DNA of 64,000 nucleotides from Sinorhizobium mexicanum (lineage in GTDB: Bacteria; Pseudomonadota; Alphaproteobacteria; Rhizobiales; Rhizobiaceae): positions 1 through 64,000 of the forward strand of contig NZ_CP041240.1 of assembly GCF_013488225.1 (NCBI RefSeq), written 5' to 3'. Below the pieces are notes generated by a model. That model was not told the origin of the DNA. It was given only the letters and a program-made list of their open reading frames with translations, and did not search any database. Below are positions 44,072 to 53,677 of this stretch, in pieces. The first letter of the stretch is position 1; the number at the start of each line of letters is the position of its first letter. The position numbers were made by a program, and so were the translations under genes.

Positions 44072-44557
44072 CCTAGTTTCCGTCCATTACGGCAAACGAT
44101 TGATTTTGTTTGGTAGTCTTTATATTTGCGACAGCCGACCCGGCAGTTCGAGGCGTGAAGCGACTGGCTCCAAGGCCCTGCCCGCCGGAGCCAACAAATG
44201 CGCTAACATTGCAATGTGGCCTGCTGGCTCGCCAATGCGAAGCGGCTGAGCCGCTTCTCGCCACGGCAGGCGGTGGCGAGCCTTTCGGTGCGAGCGTGTT
44301 CACGAGATAGATCGTTGCCGCAGAAGATGCCCGGCTCGTTGATGAGCGGTCTCAAGCGCGACAGGTCGTCGGGCGGCGCTCTGGGGCAACCTTGCAGGGG
44401 GCGTCCACTGACGGATCAAAGGCGCAGAGGCGGGCACAGGCCGACTCTTCGCCGCACGCTTCCGATCGGACCTGGAGGGGTGCGCGGCCGCAGGCGTTAT
44501 CCTCTCCCGAGCAATCACCAGCCGCCTCGCAGACTGCCTGTCGCCGTGGTTCGTGTA
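44072..44557. other. No gene recognised
   Basis: Open frames at 44049-44310 and 44216-44857 on the plus strand are shadows or low-quality. No motif is seen. The right part runs up to the amidase remnant on the minus strand. Confidence 0.5.
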
Positions 44558-45112
44558 TCAGACGACGCCGAGCAGAGTAGCGGCGGTCCGGGCGATTGCT
44601 TCCTCCACGGCGTCCTTGTTGCTCAGGCCTTTTTGGGCGTCGGCCGGGTTGTCGCCGAAGGTTCGATCAGCGCCGAAGGAATATTCAACGCCGAGACGCT
44701 GTCGTATCCGCGATCGCCGGAATCGCATTCCTTGAGGCGCCCTGTCCTGCGTCCCCAACGTGGCCAGCGTGGCGTCCTGCAGGCGCTTGGCCCAAGCGGT
44801 GGATCCCGTTTGCCTGTCCTTGTCGTAGAGGGTTTCGGTGCCGCGCGGATCCGTTGAAGGCGTTGAAAGCCCTGATTGATCGGACGGCCTCCTTAGGCGC
44901 CGGGACTGGTCCGGGTATGGCCGACCACGATCGCGAAGCCCCCTGCGGCTGCGCGCGGCTGATCTCACGGCGTGCGTGCCGCTGGCGTTGCCGCGCGCCA
45001 TTCGCAGCAGGTCGTCCAGCCGCTCCCGCTGTGCAAGAAGTCGTTGGATTTCGTCTCACGAAAGCTCGCCGCCTCGACCGACCCGAGCTTGAAGCTCAAC
45101 CAACTCGCTCAC
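44558..45112 (-). pseudogene. Decayed N-acetylmuramoyl-L-alanine amidase (Amidase_3) gene
   Basis: Reading leftward from GTG 45112, which has AGGAGG 7 bases upstream, the frame starts VSELVELQARVGRGGELS, meets an in-frame TGA (probably CGA before), and continues DEIQRLLAQRERLDDLLRMA. Frames then shift to GGFAIVVGHTRTSPGA (first strand of Amidase_3 with its zinc His), which stops. After a deletion of the middle part come AFNAFNGSA, then GTETLYDKDRQTGSTAWAKR and LQDATLATLGTQDR. NIPSALIEP in another frame leads to FGDNPADAQKGLSNKDAVEE and the end. At least three frameshifts and one stop show that the gene is dead. Its ribosome binding site remains perfect. Confidence 0.75.
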
Positions 45113-45219
45113 GGTAATCCTCCTGTTTTGAGGGAGTGGCGGCAAGCCTCCGGGACATCGACGGGCTGGCCGCCTGACTGTTGCTGACGATTTTGAGGGT
45201 TGGTTCCTGGTTAGGGCGG

Positions 45220-45456
45220 CTATGCGCAGATCTCTTCCACGATCTTGTCGCCGACGCTGACCAGCCCCTTCAGAACGGCGCCTGCCGCCGCGCCAACGCC
45301 CGGAATCAGGATTGCAATACCTGCGAGCAGTTCCAGAATCGGCTTCGCTTTGGGCCAGATGGAACAGAAATCATCCGCCGGCCCGGCACCACGCAATGTG
45401 GCAGGCTCCTGATTTACTTCCCGCATGATCAGGTCTGCTGCTTCCTTCGTATTCAT
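45220..45456 (-). CDS. Small protein with glycine-rich hydrophobic segment
   Basis: A 78-residue protein. GGGAGAATCTC precedes ATG 45456, a good ribosome binding site. Residues about 40-68 form one hydrophobic stretch with Gly/Ala spacing (LLAGIAILIPGVGAAAGAVL), and there are single Cys at about 31 and 77. It resembles bacteriocin-like or pore-forming small proteins in composition only. It lies 108 bases upstream of the decayed amidase gene on the same strand, so they probably formed an operon. Confidence 0.6.
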   Translation of the reverse strand: MNTKEAADLIMREVNQEPATLRGAGPADDFCSIWPKAKPILELLAGIAILIPGVGAAAGAVLKGLVSVGDKIVEEICA

Positions 45457-46168
45457 GAGATTCTCCCAATTTCGAGTTTGTGATTGATCTCTCTTCGGCT
45501 GACTCGGTCGTGTATAGATTGCGGTGAGAGCCTAATCAGGCGAGAGCAGTACTTCTTATATCTTCAATATAGAAATCGAAGCCGTGAAATAACCGTGAAA
45601 AATTTGCGTCCATTCCTGAGGCGGAAGGCAATTGAGTTTGTTGGGTCTCTTGCAAACATTTCGGTAATCGGCTGTCAGCATGAGGGCATCTTCGTCTTCT
45701 GGACAACTCATCATGTTCAAAGGCCGTCATTTCGACCGATCAGTGCGCCGTCTCGGCAACTGTACTGGCAACAATTGGAACAGGCTGCTGACAGAACTGT
45801 GGTCTCTTCCTCGAATGAGAAAAGTGGGGAAATGCAGAATGCTGTCTCGCCTCGAAACACCAGATAGTTCGAGTGTTAGCAGACCGTCGCCGGGAGATGC
45901 TGGGCTGAGCTCGGCTTTAGGCATTCGAAGAGTTGGCGATGTGGACAGCAATCATCACCTGCCGGCGGCAAGCCCTGTGCACGGCTTGTTGGCAGCATGT
46001 TCACGTTCTGGGCTCAAAAGATCGCATAATGTATCGTCTGGAGCGCTCTAAAGCGCCGGGGGGAATGCCGCTGACTCGCAACCTGATGGCGATGCCGCGT
46101 ATACGGATCTGGACCGTCGTGCACTGTCGCAACGGACGGGCAGCTGTTTTTTGGGGCTCAGCGAGACT
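45457..46168. other. Intergenic, nothing recognised
   Basis: About 700 bases without a convincing gene on either strand. Short frames at 45484-45867 and 45933-46268 have no motif and no ribosome binding site. Confidence 0.5.
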
Positions 46169-46633
46169 TCAGTCCGATTTTCTTGCGAGCGGCAGGTGGC
46201 GGCGCTCGCGCTGGTGCCGCCGGTTCTTGCCTAGGCCGGACGCGCGCGCAAGCTCCGAGCGTTGCTGAGCATAGTTTGTAGCAATCATCGGGTAGTCGGC
46301 CGGGAGAGCCCACTTCGCACGATATTGCTCCGGAGTGAGGCCGTACTTTGCCATCAGGTGGCGCTTCAGGGATTTGAACTTTTCACCATCCTCCAGGCAG
46401 ATGATGAAATCGGCTGTTACGGACTTCTTGATCGGCACGGCCGGGCGCTGTTCTTCGACGGCCGGTTCGGCCTGATGTCGCGAAGACGTGCCGCTCAGCG
46501 AGGAATAGGTCTGCTGGATAAGATTGGTCAGATCGCCCGCAGCAACGACATTGCGGCTCAGATAAGCCGCGACGATCCGGCTTGTCAGCTCCAGCTTCCG
46601 CTCCTCATTGCTCGAACGCGATTCGCTCAACAT
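46169..46633 (-). CDS. MucR/Ros-family zinc-finger regulator
   Basis: About 154 residues from ATG 46633, which sits right behind AAGGAGAGG. The Ros/MucR domain is plain: SRIVAAYLSRNVVAAGDLTN near the N-terminus, then IICLEDGEKFKSLKRHLMAK and YGLTPEQYRAKWALPADYPM. In this family a Cys and a His pair bind zinc; here CLED has Asp where many members have a second Cys, so zinc binding may differ. MucR represses exopolysaccharide, motility and symbiotic genes in rhizobia. The frame is open upstream to 46819. It is divergent from the exonuclease gene. Confidence 0.9.
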   Translation of the reverse strand: MLSESRSSNEERKLELTSRIVAAYLSRNVVAAGDLTNLIQQTYSSLSGTSSRHQAEPAVEEQRPAVPIKKSVTADFIICLEDGEKFKSLKRHLMAKYGLTPEQYRAKWALPADYPMIATNYAQQRSELARASGLGKNRRHQRERRHLPLARKSD

Positions 46634-46865
46634 CCTCTCCTTTGTTTTCCTGTCGATCAGGTCGCTTCGCTCAACGTGCAGGTATTTCGGTCGGAACGAA
46701 GGCGCTGTCGTTGGGGCGGTGTGCTTTTTCGACAGATTTCTGGGCATTTTGGTTTGTGTGTCCTGTTCTGCCGACCTCATGCGTTGCCAGAGTCTCCCTC
46801 GGTTTCTATCCTGATGCATGATCCGCGCCCTACGGTGCGCCGAAGCCCGAGGACACTGCAGGCCA

Positions 46866-47702
46866 ATGGCATCTCAGCTAGACATGTTTCCCTCGCCGCG
46901 TGAACCTGGCGATGACGTTGTTGTGAAGCTGCCACCGCCCCTGAGGCTGCGGGAGCGGAGGCGACACGATGACGAGAGCATGGCCCGGCATCTGGAGGAG
47001 AGCGGCAGCTATCGCGTGCTTCGCAAGCTTGTCGGCCGCCAGATCGTCGATACGCCGCGACAGGGATTTCCTCGCGTGGGAGTGATCGTTGACACCGAGA
47101 CGACGGGCCTCGACCATAGCAAGGACGAGATCATCGAAATCGGCGCAGTCGCGTTTACTTTTAACGACGAGGGTCATATCGGTGACGTCACGGCTGTTTA
47201 TGGCGGCCTGCAGCAGCCGACTGTCCCGATCCCCCCTGAAATCACCCGCCTCACAGGAATCACGGACGCGATGGTCGCCGGGCAGATGATCGATGTCGGT
47301 TCGCTTCGAACGCTGCTCGACCCGGCCGATCTCGTGAGCGCCCATAATGCCGGTTTCGATCGTCCGTTCTGCGAGGCGTTCTCAAGCATGTTTTCCGGCA
47401 AGGCATGGGCCTGTTCCGTCAAGGAAGTGGATTGGGCGATGCGCGGTTTCGAGGGCACCAAGCTCGGCTATCTGATTGGTCAAAGTGGCTACTTCCACGA
47501 TGGCCATCGCGCCGTCGACGACTGTTTTGCTCTGCTCGAGGTGCTCGCCGGCGCCGACGGGGTGACGGAGCCGAGCGCTTTTGCGGAACTTCTGAAGACA
47601 AGTCAGCGCTCGCGCGTGCGCATCTTCGCCGAGCACAGCCCGTTCGACATGAAAGATCATCTGAAGGCTCGGGGATACCGCTGGTCGGATGGCAAGGCAT
47701 GA
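46866..47702 (+). CDS. DnaQ-like 3'-5' exonuclease
   Basis: A 278-residue DEDD exonuclease. VDTETTGLD (motif ExoI; Asp76 and Glu78), AHNAGFDRPF (ExoII) and GHRAVDDCFALLEVL (ExoIII, with the His of the DEDDh class) are all present. This is the epsilon-like proofreading domain. It stands alone, not fused to a polymerase. A 70-residue N-terminal tail is charged. It resembles the small exonucleases found on rhizobial accessory replicons. I use ATG 46866; the frame is open to 46818. The MucR-like gene is divergent. Confidence 0.88.
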   Translation: MASQLDMFPSPREPGDDVVVKLPPPLRLRERRRHDDESMARHLEESGSYRVLRKLVGRQIVDTPRQGFPRVGVIVDTETTGLDHSKDEIIEIGAVAFTFNDEGHIGDVTAVYGGLQQPTVPIPPEITRLTGITDAMVAGQMIDVGSLRTLLDPADLVSAHNAGFDRPFCEAFSSMFSGKAWACSVKEVDWAMRGFEGTKLGYLIGQSGYFHDGHRAVDDCFALLEVLAGADGVTEPSAFAELLKTSQRSRVRIFAEHSPFDMKDHLKARGYRWSDGKA

Positions 47703-47841
47703 TGGGAATGGCCTGGGGGCGCAGGCCTTGGCATTCAGGTTGCGCAGGCTCATTACCGCGATGGTGGTGCCGTCTCGAAAGGCGTGAGGAAGCAACAGCT
47801 GCAGCAGGATCACAGTTCTCATTGCTCAAGGTTGGAACACT

Positions 47842-48447
47842 ATGAAATCACCGTGGAAATTCCTTGTCCAATTGACGTCGCGGCGACCATCGGCGACAGC
47901 GCAAGAGAATTCGATCAGGAATGACAGCGATCCCAAGGCTCTCGAGAGCGAACTGGAACATGCGTCCGCACTTCCGCCCAATTCGACGATAGCTGCCAGC
48001 CCACCTGCTCACGATGAGGGCGCCTCGGTTGATCAAGGGTCGGTCGCATCGGATAAGGCGAAAGGCGATGACGATGTCGCGCTGGCATTAAAACCGCCGA
48101 TCGATGCTGACGAGGCTCAAACGCCTGCGCCGAATGAAGGCGACCATTCGGGTGCCGAAGCGAAGTCGTTGGTTCTGAAAAGCGTGGCCAGCACAAAATC
48201 GCAAAGCAAACCGCGGAACAAGCGTCGAGAACTTAGGAAGAGAGTCAACGCCCACCTGGATGCGCAGAGCGCTGTCGCGCCAAACGATGATCAAAGCGTG
48301 CAACCCTCGTGTTCACGAGACTTGTTCTTCAATGAAGTGGCAAGGCTCGACGAAGAAATCAAGATGCTGAGGACCCAACTCGCACAAAAGGTTCATCTGC
48401 AGAATGTTCAGCTTAAGCAGATGCTTGAGCGATTCGACGTTTCGTGA
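47842..48447 (+). CDS. Low-complexity protein with C-terminal coiled coil
   Basis: A 201-residue protein that I do not recognise beyond similarity to uncharacterised rhizobial proteins. The N-terminus is hydrophobic-basic (MKSPWKFLVQLTSRR), the middle is disordered and rich in Asp, Glu, Ala and Ser, then comes a basic patch (KPRNKRRELRKRVNAHL). The last 45 residues form a coiled coil (EVARLDEEIKMLRTQLAQKV). It follows the exonuclease gene at a distance of 140 bases. No catalytic motif is visible. Confidence 0.6.
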   Translation: MKSPWKFLVQLTSRRPSATAQENSIRNDSDPKALESELEHASALPPNSTIAASPPAHDEGASVDQGSVASDKAKGDDDVALALKPPIDADEAQTPAPNEGDHSGAEAKSLVLKSVASTKSQSKPRNKRRELRKRVNAHLDAQSAVAPNDDQSVQPSCSRDLFFNEVARLDEEIKMLRTQLAQKVHLQNVQLKQMLERFDVS

Positions 48448-48595
48448 GTCTGGCGGCGCTCCCTATATTTAGTGGGGCACTTGCATCATTGCACGGCAAC
48501 GCCCTCACCAAAATGAATGAGTTCGAGAGCCTGCTGAGCAGGCGGCCATCAAGCGAACGCGATAAGCGTGTATTCGCCGTTTCGCGCGATGCTCC

Positions 48596-48805
48596 TCAGG
48601 ACAGCCCAGCGACGATACTCAAGCCCAGGTTGTCGCGAATCCCTGCTTGATAGGCGTTGATCAGCTTTGCGGCGAGCGCTTCAGCTTCTTCAGACTTGCG
48701 TGACAAAGCTCGTCTTTGCAGCTCGTCTTGGAAGGCCTTTGTGATCATCTCCAACTCGTCAGGCCCAATTGGATCGAAACTCAAGGTTTGACCTGAATTC
48801 ATCAT
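48596..48805 (-). CDS. Small helical protein of unknown function
   Basis: A 69-residue protein behind GAGGTAGGGA at the correct distance from ATG 48805. The sequence is helical (LEMITKAFQDELQRRALSRK, EEAEALAAKLINAYQAG). It resembles small uncharacterised proteins of rhizobial plasmids. No function can be assigned. Confidence 0.55.
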   Translation of the reverse strand: MMNSGQTLSFDPIGPDELEMITKAFQDELQRRALSRKSEEAEALAAKLINAYQAGIRDNLGLSIVAGLS

Positions 48806-49544
48806 TCCCTACCTCAGCCACCCGATGCGACAGAAGACCATTTTGTGCCCTGTGTTTCAGCCCGATTTGAAAAGGTGCAGCTTCGCTGGAGATCTATCGA
48901 AGGCGAGCCGTCCTTACGGCTGGATTATCGGTGTCGGTCCACTCTAGTGCCGCAATGGCGGAGCCGAACAGGAGAGCAGGTATAGCCAAGGCTCCCATGA
49001 ACCTGAGCATTTGGAGCCGACGTGTGCGCTTTCCATCCCAATCGTAAGCCATTTGCCCTCAAAAGCTACTCGGAAACAGTACGTCAGGATAGAACCAGAG
49101 AACGACTTTCCGGTCGAGTCTATTTTCAAGTATTACTTTTCAACCAATTTCATCGGCGGGATCTATATTGCACGTCCAACTGACACGGTAGAAGACTAGA
49201 AGTAGAGGTAGTCAAGCAATTGAAGCATGACGATCGCCTTGGCCGGGACGGGCGGGCGTGGTCTATAGAAGGCGCTGGCCTGCGGCATCATACTGCGATG
49301 CCGTTCGCGCTCGCGCCGAATCGGCGCCAACATGTACGGGTCGCCACGATCGTCAATTGGGGGACCGTGGTAAGCAGGGCGCCGTTTATTTGAGGTGAGA
49401 GCTGGGAGCCTTTCACGCCGTCGATGGTAAGGCTCCAGGCACAAGCCCAACATCAACTATCCGTAAAGCAGGACTCTAATGGTTGTGTTGACTCTGTGGT
49501 GCACTCAGCAGAAAACAGGCGATGACTAAAGGAGGGAATTGCTG
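48806..49544. other. Intergenic, no convincing gene
   Basis: Frames at 49011-49199 (+) and 49196-49456 (-, 86 residues, Arg/Pro-rich) lack motifs or ribosome binding sites. The end (49531-49536, GGAGGG) is the binding site of the SyrB-like gene. Confidence 0.45.
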
Positions 49545-50009
49545 ATGGCTGACGAGAGTAATACGGGATCAGTTGCTGCGGCTGTAGCGACGGACGCAGA
49601 AATGAAAGCACCAACGGCTAAGAAGCGGAGGTTGTCACGGCCTCAGAAGGCGGCTGCCGAACCGGTGCAAGCTTCATCAAAGGCGTCGGCCGCTAAACCC
49701 AGGAGGTATAGCGAGCAAGAGAAGAGCGAGAAGCTTAAGCTGATCGAGGCGCGAGTCGCCGAAGGAAAAAGCACGCTCAAGGACGCCATCAAGAGCGCCG
49801 GTATATCGGAGCAAACCTACTATCATTGGAAAGGTGCAACGAAGCCTGTCGAGCTAAAGGACACCAAGGGCACCAAGCCCGTACCGGCCGGCGATGAGTT
49901 GGCAGATCTTGTCCAGCTCGAAGAGGAAAACCAGAGGCTCCGCAAGCTTCTGGCGGAGAAGTTGCGCTCGGAAAATGCCGAACTGCGCAAGAGGCTCGGT
50001 CTGAAATAG
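49545..50009 (+). CDS. syrB: SyrB-like regulator
   Basis: A 154-residue protein similar to SyrB of Sinorhizobium, a repressor acting on syrM-dependent symbiotic regulation. MADESNTGSVAAAVATDAEM at the start and the closing DELADLVQLEEENQRLRKLL with AEKLRSENAELRKRLGLK are characteristic. The middle is rich in Lys, Ala and Pro and contains a transposase-like HTH (LKDAIKSAGISEQTYYHWKG). The C-terminal part is a leucine-zipper-type coil. ATG 49545 lies 8 bases after GGAGGG. It stands alone and precedes the Tn3 remnant. Confidence 0.82.
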   Translation: MADESNTGSVAAAVATDAEMKAPTAKKRRLSRPQKAAAEPVQASSKASAAKPRRYSEQEKSEKLKLIEARVAEGKSTLKDAIKSAGISEQTYYHWKGATKPVELKDTKGTKPVPAGDELADLVQLEEENQRLRKLLAEKLRSENAELRKRLGLK

Positions 50010-50099
50010 CCAAGACTGGGAATGCGCGGGGCGACAGTTCTTCCGCGTCCTCCGTTGGACACCCCCGTAAGTGCAAGAGATTTTTCCAGGCGCGGACAC

Positions 50100-50648
50100 C
50101 TGTCCGGCGTTTTGTTGCGACCATCCGCCCTGCGGACCGACGACGAGACCCTGGTCCGGTACTGGAGCCTCGATGATGACGACCGTCGGCTTATCGAAAC
50201 GCGCCGGCGTGACGACACACGTCTGGGTCTGGCGCTCCAGCTCTGCGTGCTTCGTTACGCCAGCCGTCTGCTCCAACGTGGGGAGGTCATCCCGGGAGGG
50301 TCGCTAGGATTTTTTCGGCCGAGCAGTTTGGGATCGATCCCGAGGTGCTTGCGAATTTCGGACAGCGCGCGCCCACGCGATATGAGCAGCTGGCCGTCCT
50401 GCGGCAACACTACCTCTTCACCGAACTGTCTCATCCACTGCGCGCCGATTTGCTTGCTTTCGCTCGCGGGTGGCGTGGCCTCGACGAAAGACAAGGTTGT
50501 TACCGCTTGCCCACGAGATGCGCCGGCGGCGAATCGACATCCGGCATTACTGCTCGAACGGTTGGCTGCCAGGCATACACCGAGGCCGAGGAAGCCTTGT
50601 TCGCCGATGTTACCGGAAGACTGACGCCGGAGCTTTCGGATCCGAGGT
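50100..50648 (+). pseudogene. Tn3-family transposase N-terminal remnant (DUF4158)
   Basis: The DUF4158 domain of Tn3 transposases is readable in shifting frames: LVRYWSLDDDDRRLIETRRR and LGLALQLCVLRYASRLL (to about 50300), then FGIDPEVLANFGQRAPTRYE and LRQHYLFTELSHPLR in a second frame, and fragments to DVTGRLTPELSD near 50648. At least two frameshifts are present and the catalytic DDE part is missing. It is inactive. Confidence 0.82.
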
Positions 50649-50880
50649 AGGCCGTCCTGTCTGAAGATGCTCGAACAGGGAGCTGAAGCCCGTCATCCGA
50701 TCGATGTCGGCCACAATTCCGTCAACCGTATCGGCGGCATGGTGGTCGCCACGCGTTTTGCGAATGCGACCGCGGCTTCGGTCTCGGCGGTTCTGATCGC
50801 AGGGACTCGCAAGCCTTTCGCGCCAATGCGGGTGCCGCCCTCGCCGCGCAGGCGGCAGAACTGCTCGCAGTATCCACACG
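50649..50880. other. Intergenic between Tn3 remnant and NYN gene
   Basis: No feature recognised. Confidence 0.4.
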
Positions 50881-51480
50881 TCAGCTCCGCGATCTGACAA
50901 ACGCCGGCTTGCTGTCCTTCGTGATGTCGTGGGCTGGTGCCGCATGTCTGGCATCGGCGTGACGATCAATCTCGCTTCGCAGCGTCGCAAGTTCGATGAA
51001 GTGGTCCGCTTGACGACGAAGTTCGTCCGCGGCCATAGGCGGCTGAGTGGCTAAGGTGGAAACCACCGAAACCTTGCGTCCCCTGCGCTGCAATGCTTCT
51101 ACAAGTCTTGTGAAATCTCCGTCGCCAGAGAAGATGATCAGGTGATCCGCAACCTGGCTTTGTTCTAGCGCGTCGATCGTCAGTTCAAGGTCCATGTTGC
51201 CCTTGATCTTGCGCCGGCCGAGGGAGTCGGTGAACTCCTTCGCCGCTTTCGTGATGACGGTGTAGCCGTTATAGTCGAGCCAGTCGACCAAGGGACGCAT
51301 CGAGGAAAACTCCGCATCGTCTATGAGAGCCGTGTAATAATAGGCCCGCACAACATACGCCCGCTTTTGAAATGCACTCAGTAATTTGCGGTAATCGACA
51401 TCAAAGCCCAAGCCCTTCGATGCAGCGTAGAGATTGGCGCCATCGATGAATAGAGCGATTTTCTCTCGGGAATCGAACAT
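50881..51480 (-). CDS. NYN-domain (LabA-like) protein
   Basis: A 199-residue protein. KIALFIDGANLYAASKGLGF carries the first Asp, KGNMDLELTIDALEQSQVAD the second and LIIFSGDGDFTRLVEALQRR the third, as in NYN/PIN-like RNases and LabA proteins. The family is predicted to cut RNA. It has a flexible tail of about 35 residues after the domain. The ATG at 51480 follows a GAG-rich stretch. It is a single gene. Similar proteins occur widely in alphaproteobacteria. Confidence 0.9.
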   Translation of the reverse strand: MFDSREKIALFIDGANLYAASKGLGFDVDYRKLLSAFQKRAYVVRAYYYTALIDDAEFSSMRPLVDWLDYNGYTVITKAAKEFTDSLGRRKIKGNMDLELTIDALEQSQVADHLIIFSGDGDFTRLVEALQRRGRKVSVVSTLATQPPMAADELRRQADHFIELATLRSEIDRHADARHAAPAHDITKDSKPAFVRSRS

Positions 51481-51761
51481 CTCGGCTCCGTAAACCCTAA
51501 GCCTCAGTTCTCCAGCCAGTGTACGCGACGTTGGACATCCTTTGCGGGAAATATGGTCACACGTCTATCGGTGAAATTGAGGGGTATGCGTGCATACACC
51601 GTCTCGGACTGCACAGGAGTATCTAATCCACGAATCCACCACTTAATTCATCGTGGAATTGATCCGAGCCGCCAACGAAGCGGACAAGCTGACCACTGCG
51701 GGCCGGCTTGACTCGGCCGCTTGTGCTGTCACGCTTACAACCGCTGCTCATGGAGGTAAAC

Positions 51762-52079
51762 ATGACGATCGATTGGTTGGCGACGTTGGCCGAACAAGGC
51801 GAAATAGCGAAGAGTAAAGCGAGAGAGGTAGCAACTCTCGTGGTCAAGCCAGAGCTCCCCATAGAAGTGGCGAGCCAACTCTACCGTGATGTCGAGAAAG
51901 GTGCCCAAGCCTTCGATCGGATCTTGTCCGACATGGAAGACGCTGACGTGGAGGACACCATCCTCGAAGCGGCTGACACTCTTGCAGACTTGTGGAGTCG
52001 GCTTTCGGTCGCCTCGGCTAACAAGATTCGCGAACTGCAGGGGCTTCCGCCGATAACGATGCCGGAGAGCGACGACTAG
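51762..52079 (+). CDS. Small acidic helical protein
   Basis: A 105-residue protein starting MTIDWLATLAEQGEIAKSKA behind a good GGAGG site (51751-51755). It is helical and acidic, with the pattern AFDRILSDMEDADVEDTILE. I do not recognise a family. The frame is open upstream to 51708, but the ribosome binding site supports ATG 51762. It stands before another small gene of the same strand. Confidence 0.6.
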   Translation: MTIDWLATLAEQGEIAKSKAREVATLVVKPELPIEVASQLYRDVEKGAQAFDRILSDMEDADVEDTILEAADTLADLWSRLSVASANKIRELQGLPPITMPESDD

Positions 52080-52256
52080 GCCGCCGTACTTCCCCGCATC
52101 TTTTGAACCAACAGGATGCGAACCTTCCCGCCACCGCGCGGGCTTTTTCGTGGTGCCGTTGACCAAGGCAAACCGTTCCGCAAGGTGAGAATACTGACCG
52201 GCCAATCTTGCCTACTGCTCGTGAGATGCCAATCTAAGCGAGGGGGAAGAGATGAC

Positions 52257-52454
52257 ATGGCGACAAGCAAGGAACACATCGATAACCTGCTGAGATTGCG
52301 CCAGGGATTGGTCGAGCGTCGACGCGCGGTTGCCGGTAATGGAGAGCCAAGGGAAATCGTCGCAACTGCAAAGGGAGTCATTGAATTTCAGATGAGCATC
52401 GAGGCGATCGATCGAGCCATAGATGACGAAAAAGGCTGTAAGGGGCTTCAGTAG
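52257..52454 (+). CDS. Small helical protein
   Basis: A 65-residue protein, MATSKEHIDNLLRLRQGLVE at the start, helical throughout. A purine-rich site (GGGGGAAGAG) precedes ATG 52257. It is directly followed, without a spacer, by a remnant of the DUF1612 family. Function unknown. Confidence 0.5.
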   Translation: MATSKEHIDNLLRLRQGLVERRRAVAGNGEPREIVATAKGVIEFQMSIEAIDRAIDDEKGCKGLQ

Positions 52455-52568
52455 CGCCGTCGGCATCGCGATCGCGAGACCCGGCTGCTCGCCATCGCCC
52501 AAGGGCTGATAGCGGCCGCCGAGATCGACCTAGGACCAATCGACATTCAGGATTCCCAAATCAGTTGA
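52455..52568 (+). pseudogene. Fragment of a DUF1612 / RHE_PE00001-type gene
   Basis: The translation RRRHRDRETRLLAIAQGLIA, followed by AAEIDL, matches residues about 279-305 of the intact protein encoded at 11473-12627 ([20 protein letters not shown]). The frame ends at 52566-52568. Only this short piece is left, so it marks a former second copy. Confidence 0.75.
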
Positions 52569-52722
52569 TCACTGATTCATAGGGTACCCGCCGGGCTATT
52601 TATTTCTCCGTGTGACATTCGCGTAATTGTTATTTCGCTCTTTGGCAGCGGACAAGCTGGGCCAAAATAGAGGAGTGAAAGCAGCGCCGCTGACATGCCC
52701 GATAGTGCAAGTCTTTTTACGA

Positions 52723-53601
52723 CTAGTATTCATGTTGTAAAAACTCAAATCTTACCTGGAATTGATGCTCATTGCCTGGAGCGAGATTGATATTATATTC
52801 ACGCTCGTCAAATGGAATGCGTCTGCCCTCTATGTCACCGTGGCCCGTACATGGTTCTAACGCCAGAAAGTCCTGCTGTGGAAGAGACCACACAACCCAG
52901 TGACGTGCATCTGGCGCATCAATTCCAATTGTAACCTTCTCTCCAACAAGCGACAGCCTTTTGCTATTCGCATTCAAAAAACAAAGGGCCTCATTTTGGA
53001 AAAGGCTTTCATTTAGATGAAGGTAACGTCCGTGGAATGAGATTTTCCGTTGATTACCTTGAATTAGCCCTTGGGGAGATATGCACGGGACGAGAGGGGA
53101 TTCCGATTTCTCGAATTGCAGCCGCCAGCTATCTTTGTGCGGAGACAGTAACGGCCATCTAAATCCGGGATGTATTCCGATGGAATACGGCAAGAACGCA
53201 CGATCCGACCTGTTTTTTACGGAAATCTCAATGTTCAATTGCCTATCTAAAATTTTATACCTAATCCTAAAACGGAAATAAAATGGAAACATTGTTTTTG
53301 TGAATTCATCGTCAGATGCTTCTAACGTCACTTCAGTTTCTGATTTGGAAACCACCGAAAATTCCTGCATGCTGATAAAGCCGTGAACAGGCATCGGATA
53401 ATATTGCCCTTTTATTTCGACACGTGAAGACTCACTCCATCCGCATGACGGGAACATCAGGGGACAGGTTTGGTTCCAACCTGGGGAGTCTCGCGGCCAA
53501 AGGAGGTCGTTTGCACCGACCTGCCACCCAATTAGTTCCGCTCCTTTTCGATTGACAATTGCCCGTGCAATACCAGAACGAATAACGACAGCATCATCCA
53601 T
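52723..53601 (-). CDS. Aldose 1-epimerase family protein
   Basis: A 292-residue galactose-mutarotase-like protein that would interconvert the anomers of aldoses. His73 in PVHGF, His144 in GIHPGF and Glu249 in LALEP are the expected catalytic residues. The fold segments (ELIGWQVGANDLLWPRDSPG, HWVVWSLPQQDFLALEP) are typical. The gene is clearly more AT-rich than its surroundings, which suggests recent import. It has no operon partners; the MCP remnant lies next to it. It appears intact. Confidence 0.9.
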   Translation of the reverse strand: MDDAVVIRSGIARAIVNRKGAELIGWQVGANDLLWPRDSPGWNQTCPLMFPSCGWSESSRVEIKGQYYPMPVHGFISMQEFSVVSKSETEVTLEASDDEFTKTMFPFYFRFRIRYKILDRQLNIEISVKNRSDRAFLPYSIGIHPGFRWPLLSPHKDSWRLQFEKSESPLVPCISPQGLIQGNQRKISFHGRYLHLNESLFQNEALCFLNANSKRLSLVGEKVTIGIDAPDARHWVVWSLPQQDFLALEPCTGHGDIEGRRIPFDEREYNINLAPGNEHQFQVRFEFLQHEY

Positions 53602-53677
53602 GAAATGTTGTCACCTTAGAACCTTTAGAACCGGCAGCTAGGCGGTCTTTGCCCTCTGCAATCGTCGCGCGACCAGA

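Noticed and set aside
49196..49456. 86-codon minus-strand frame
   Set aside because: Arg/Pro-rich, without motif or ribosome binding site; too weak to call.
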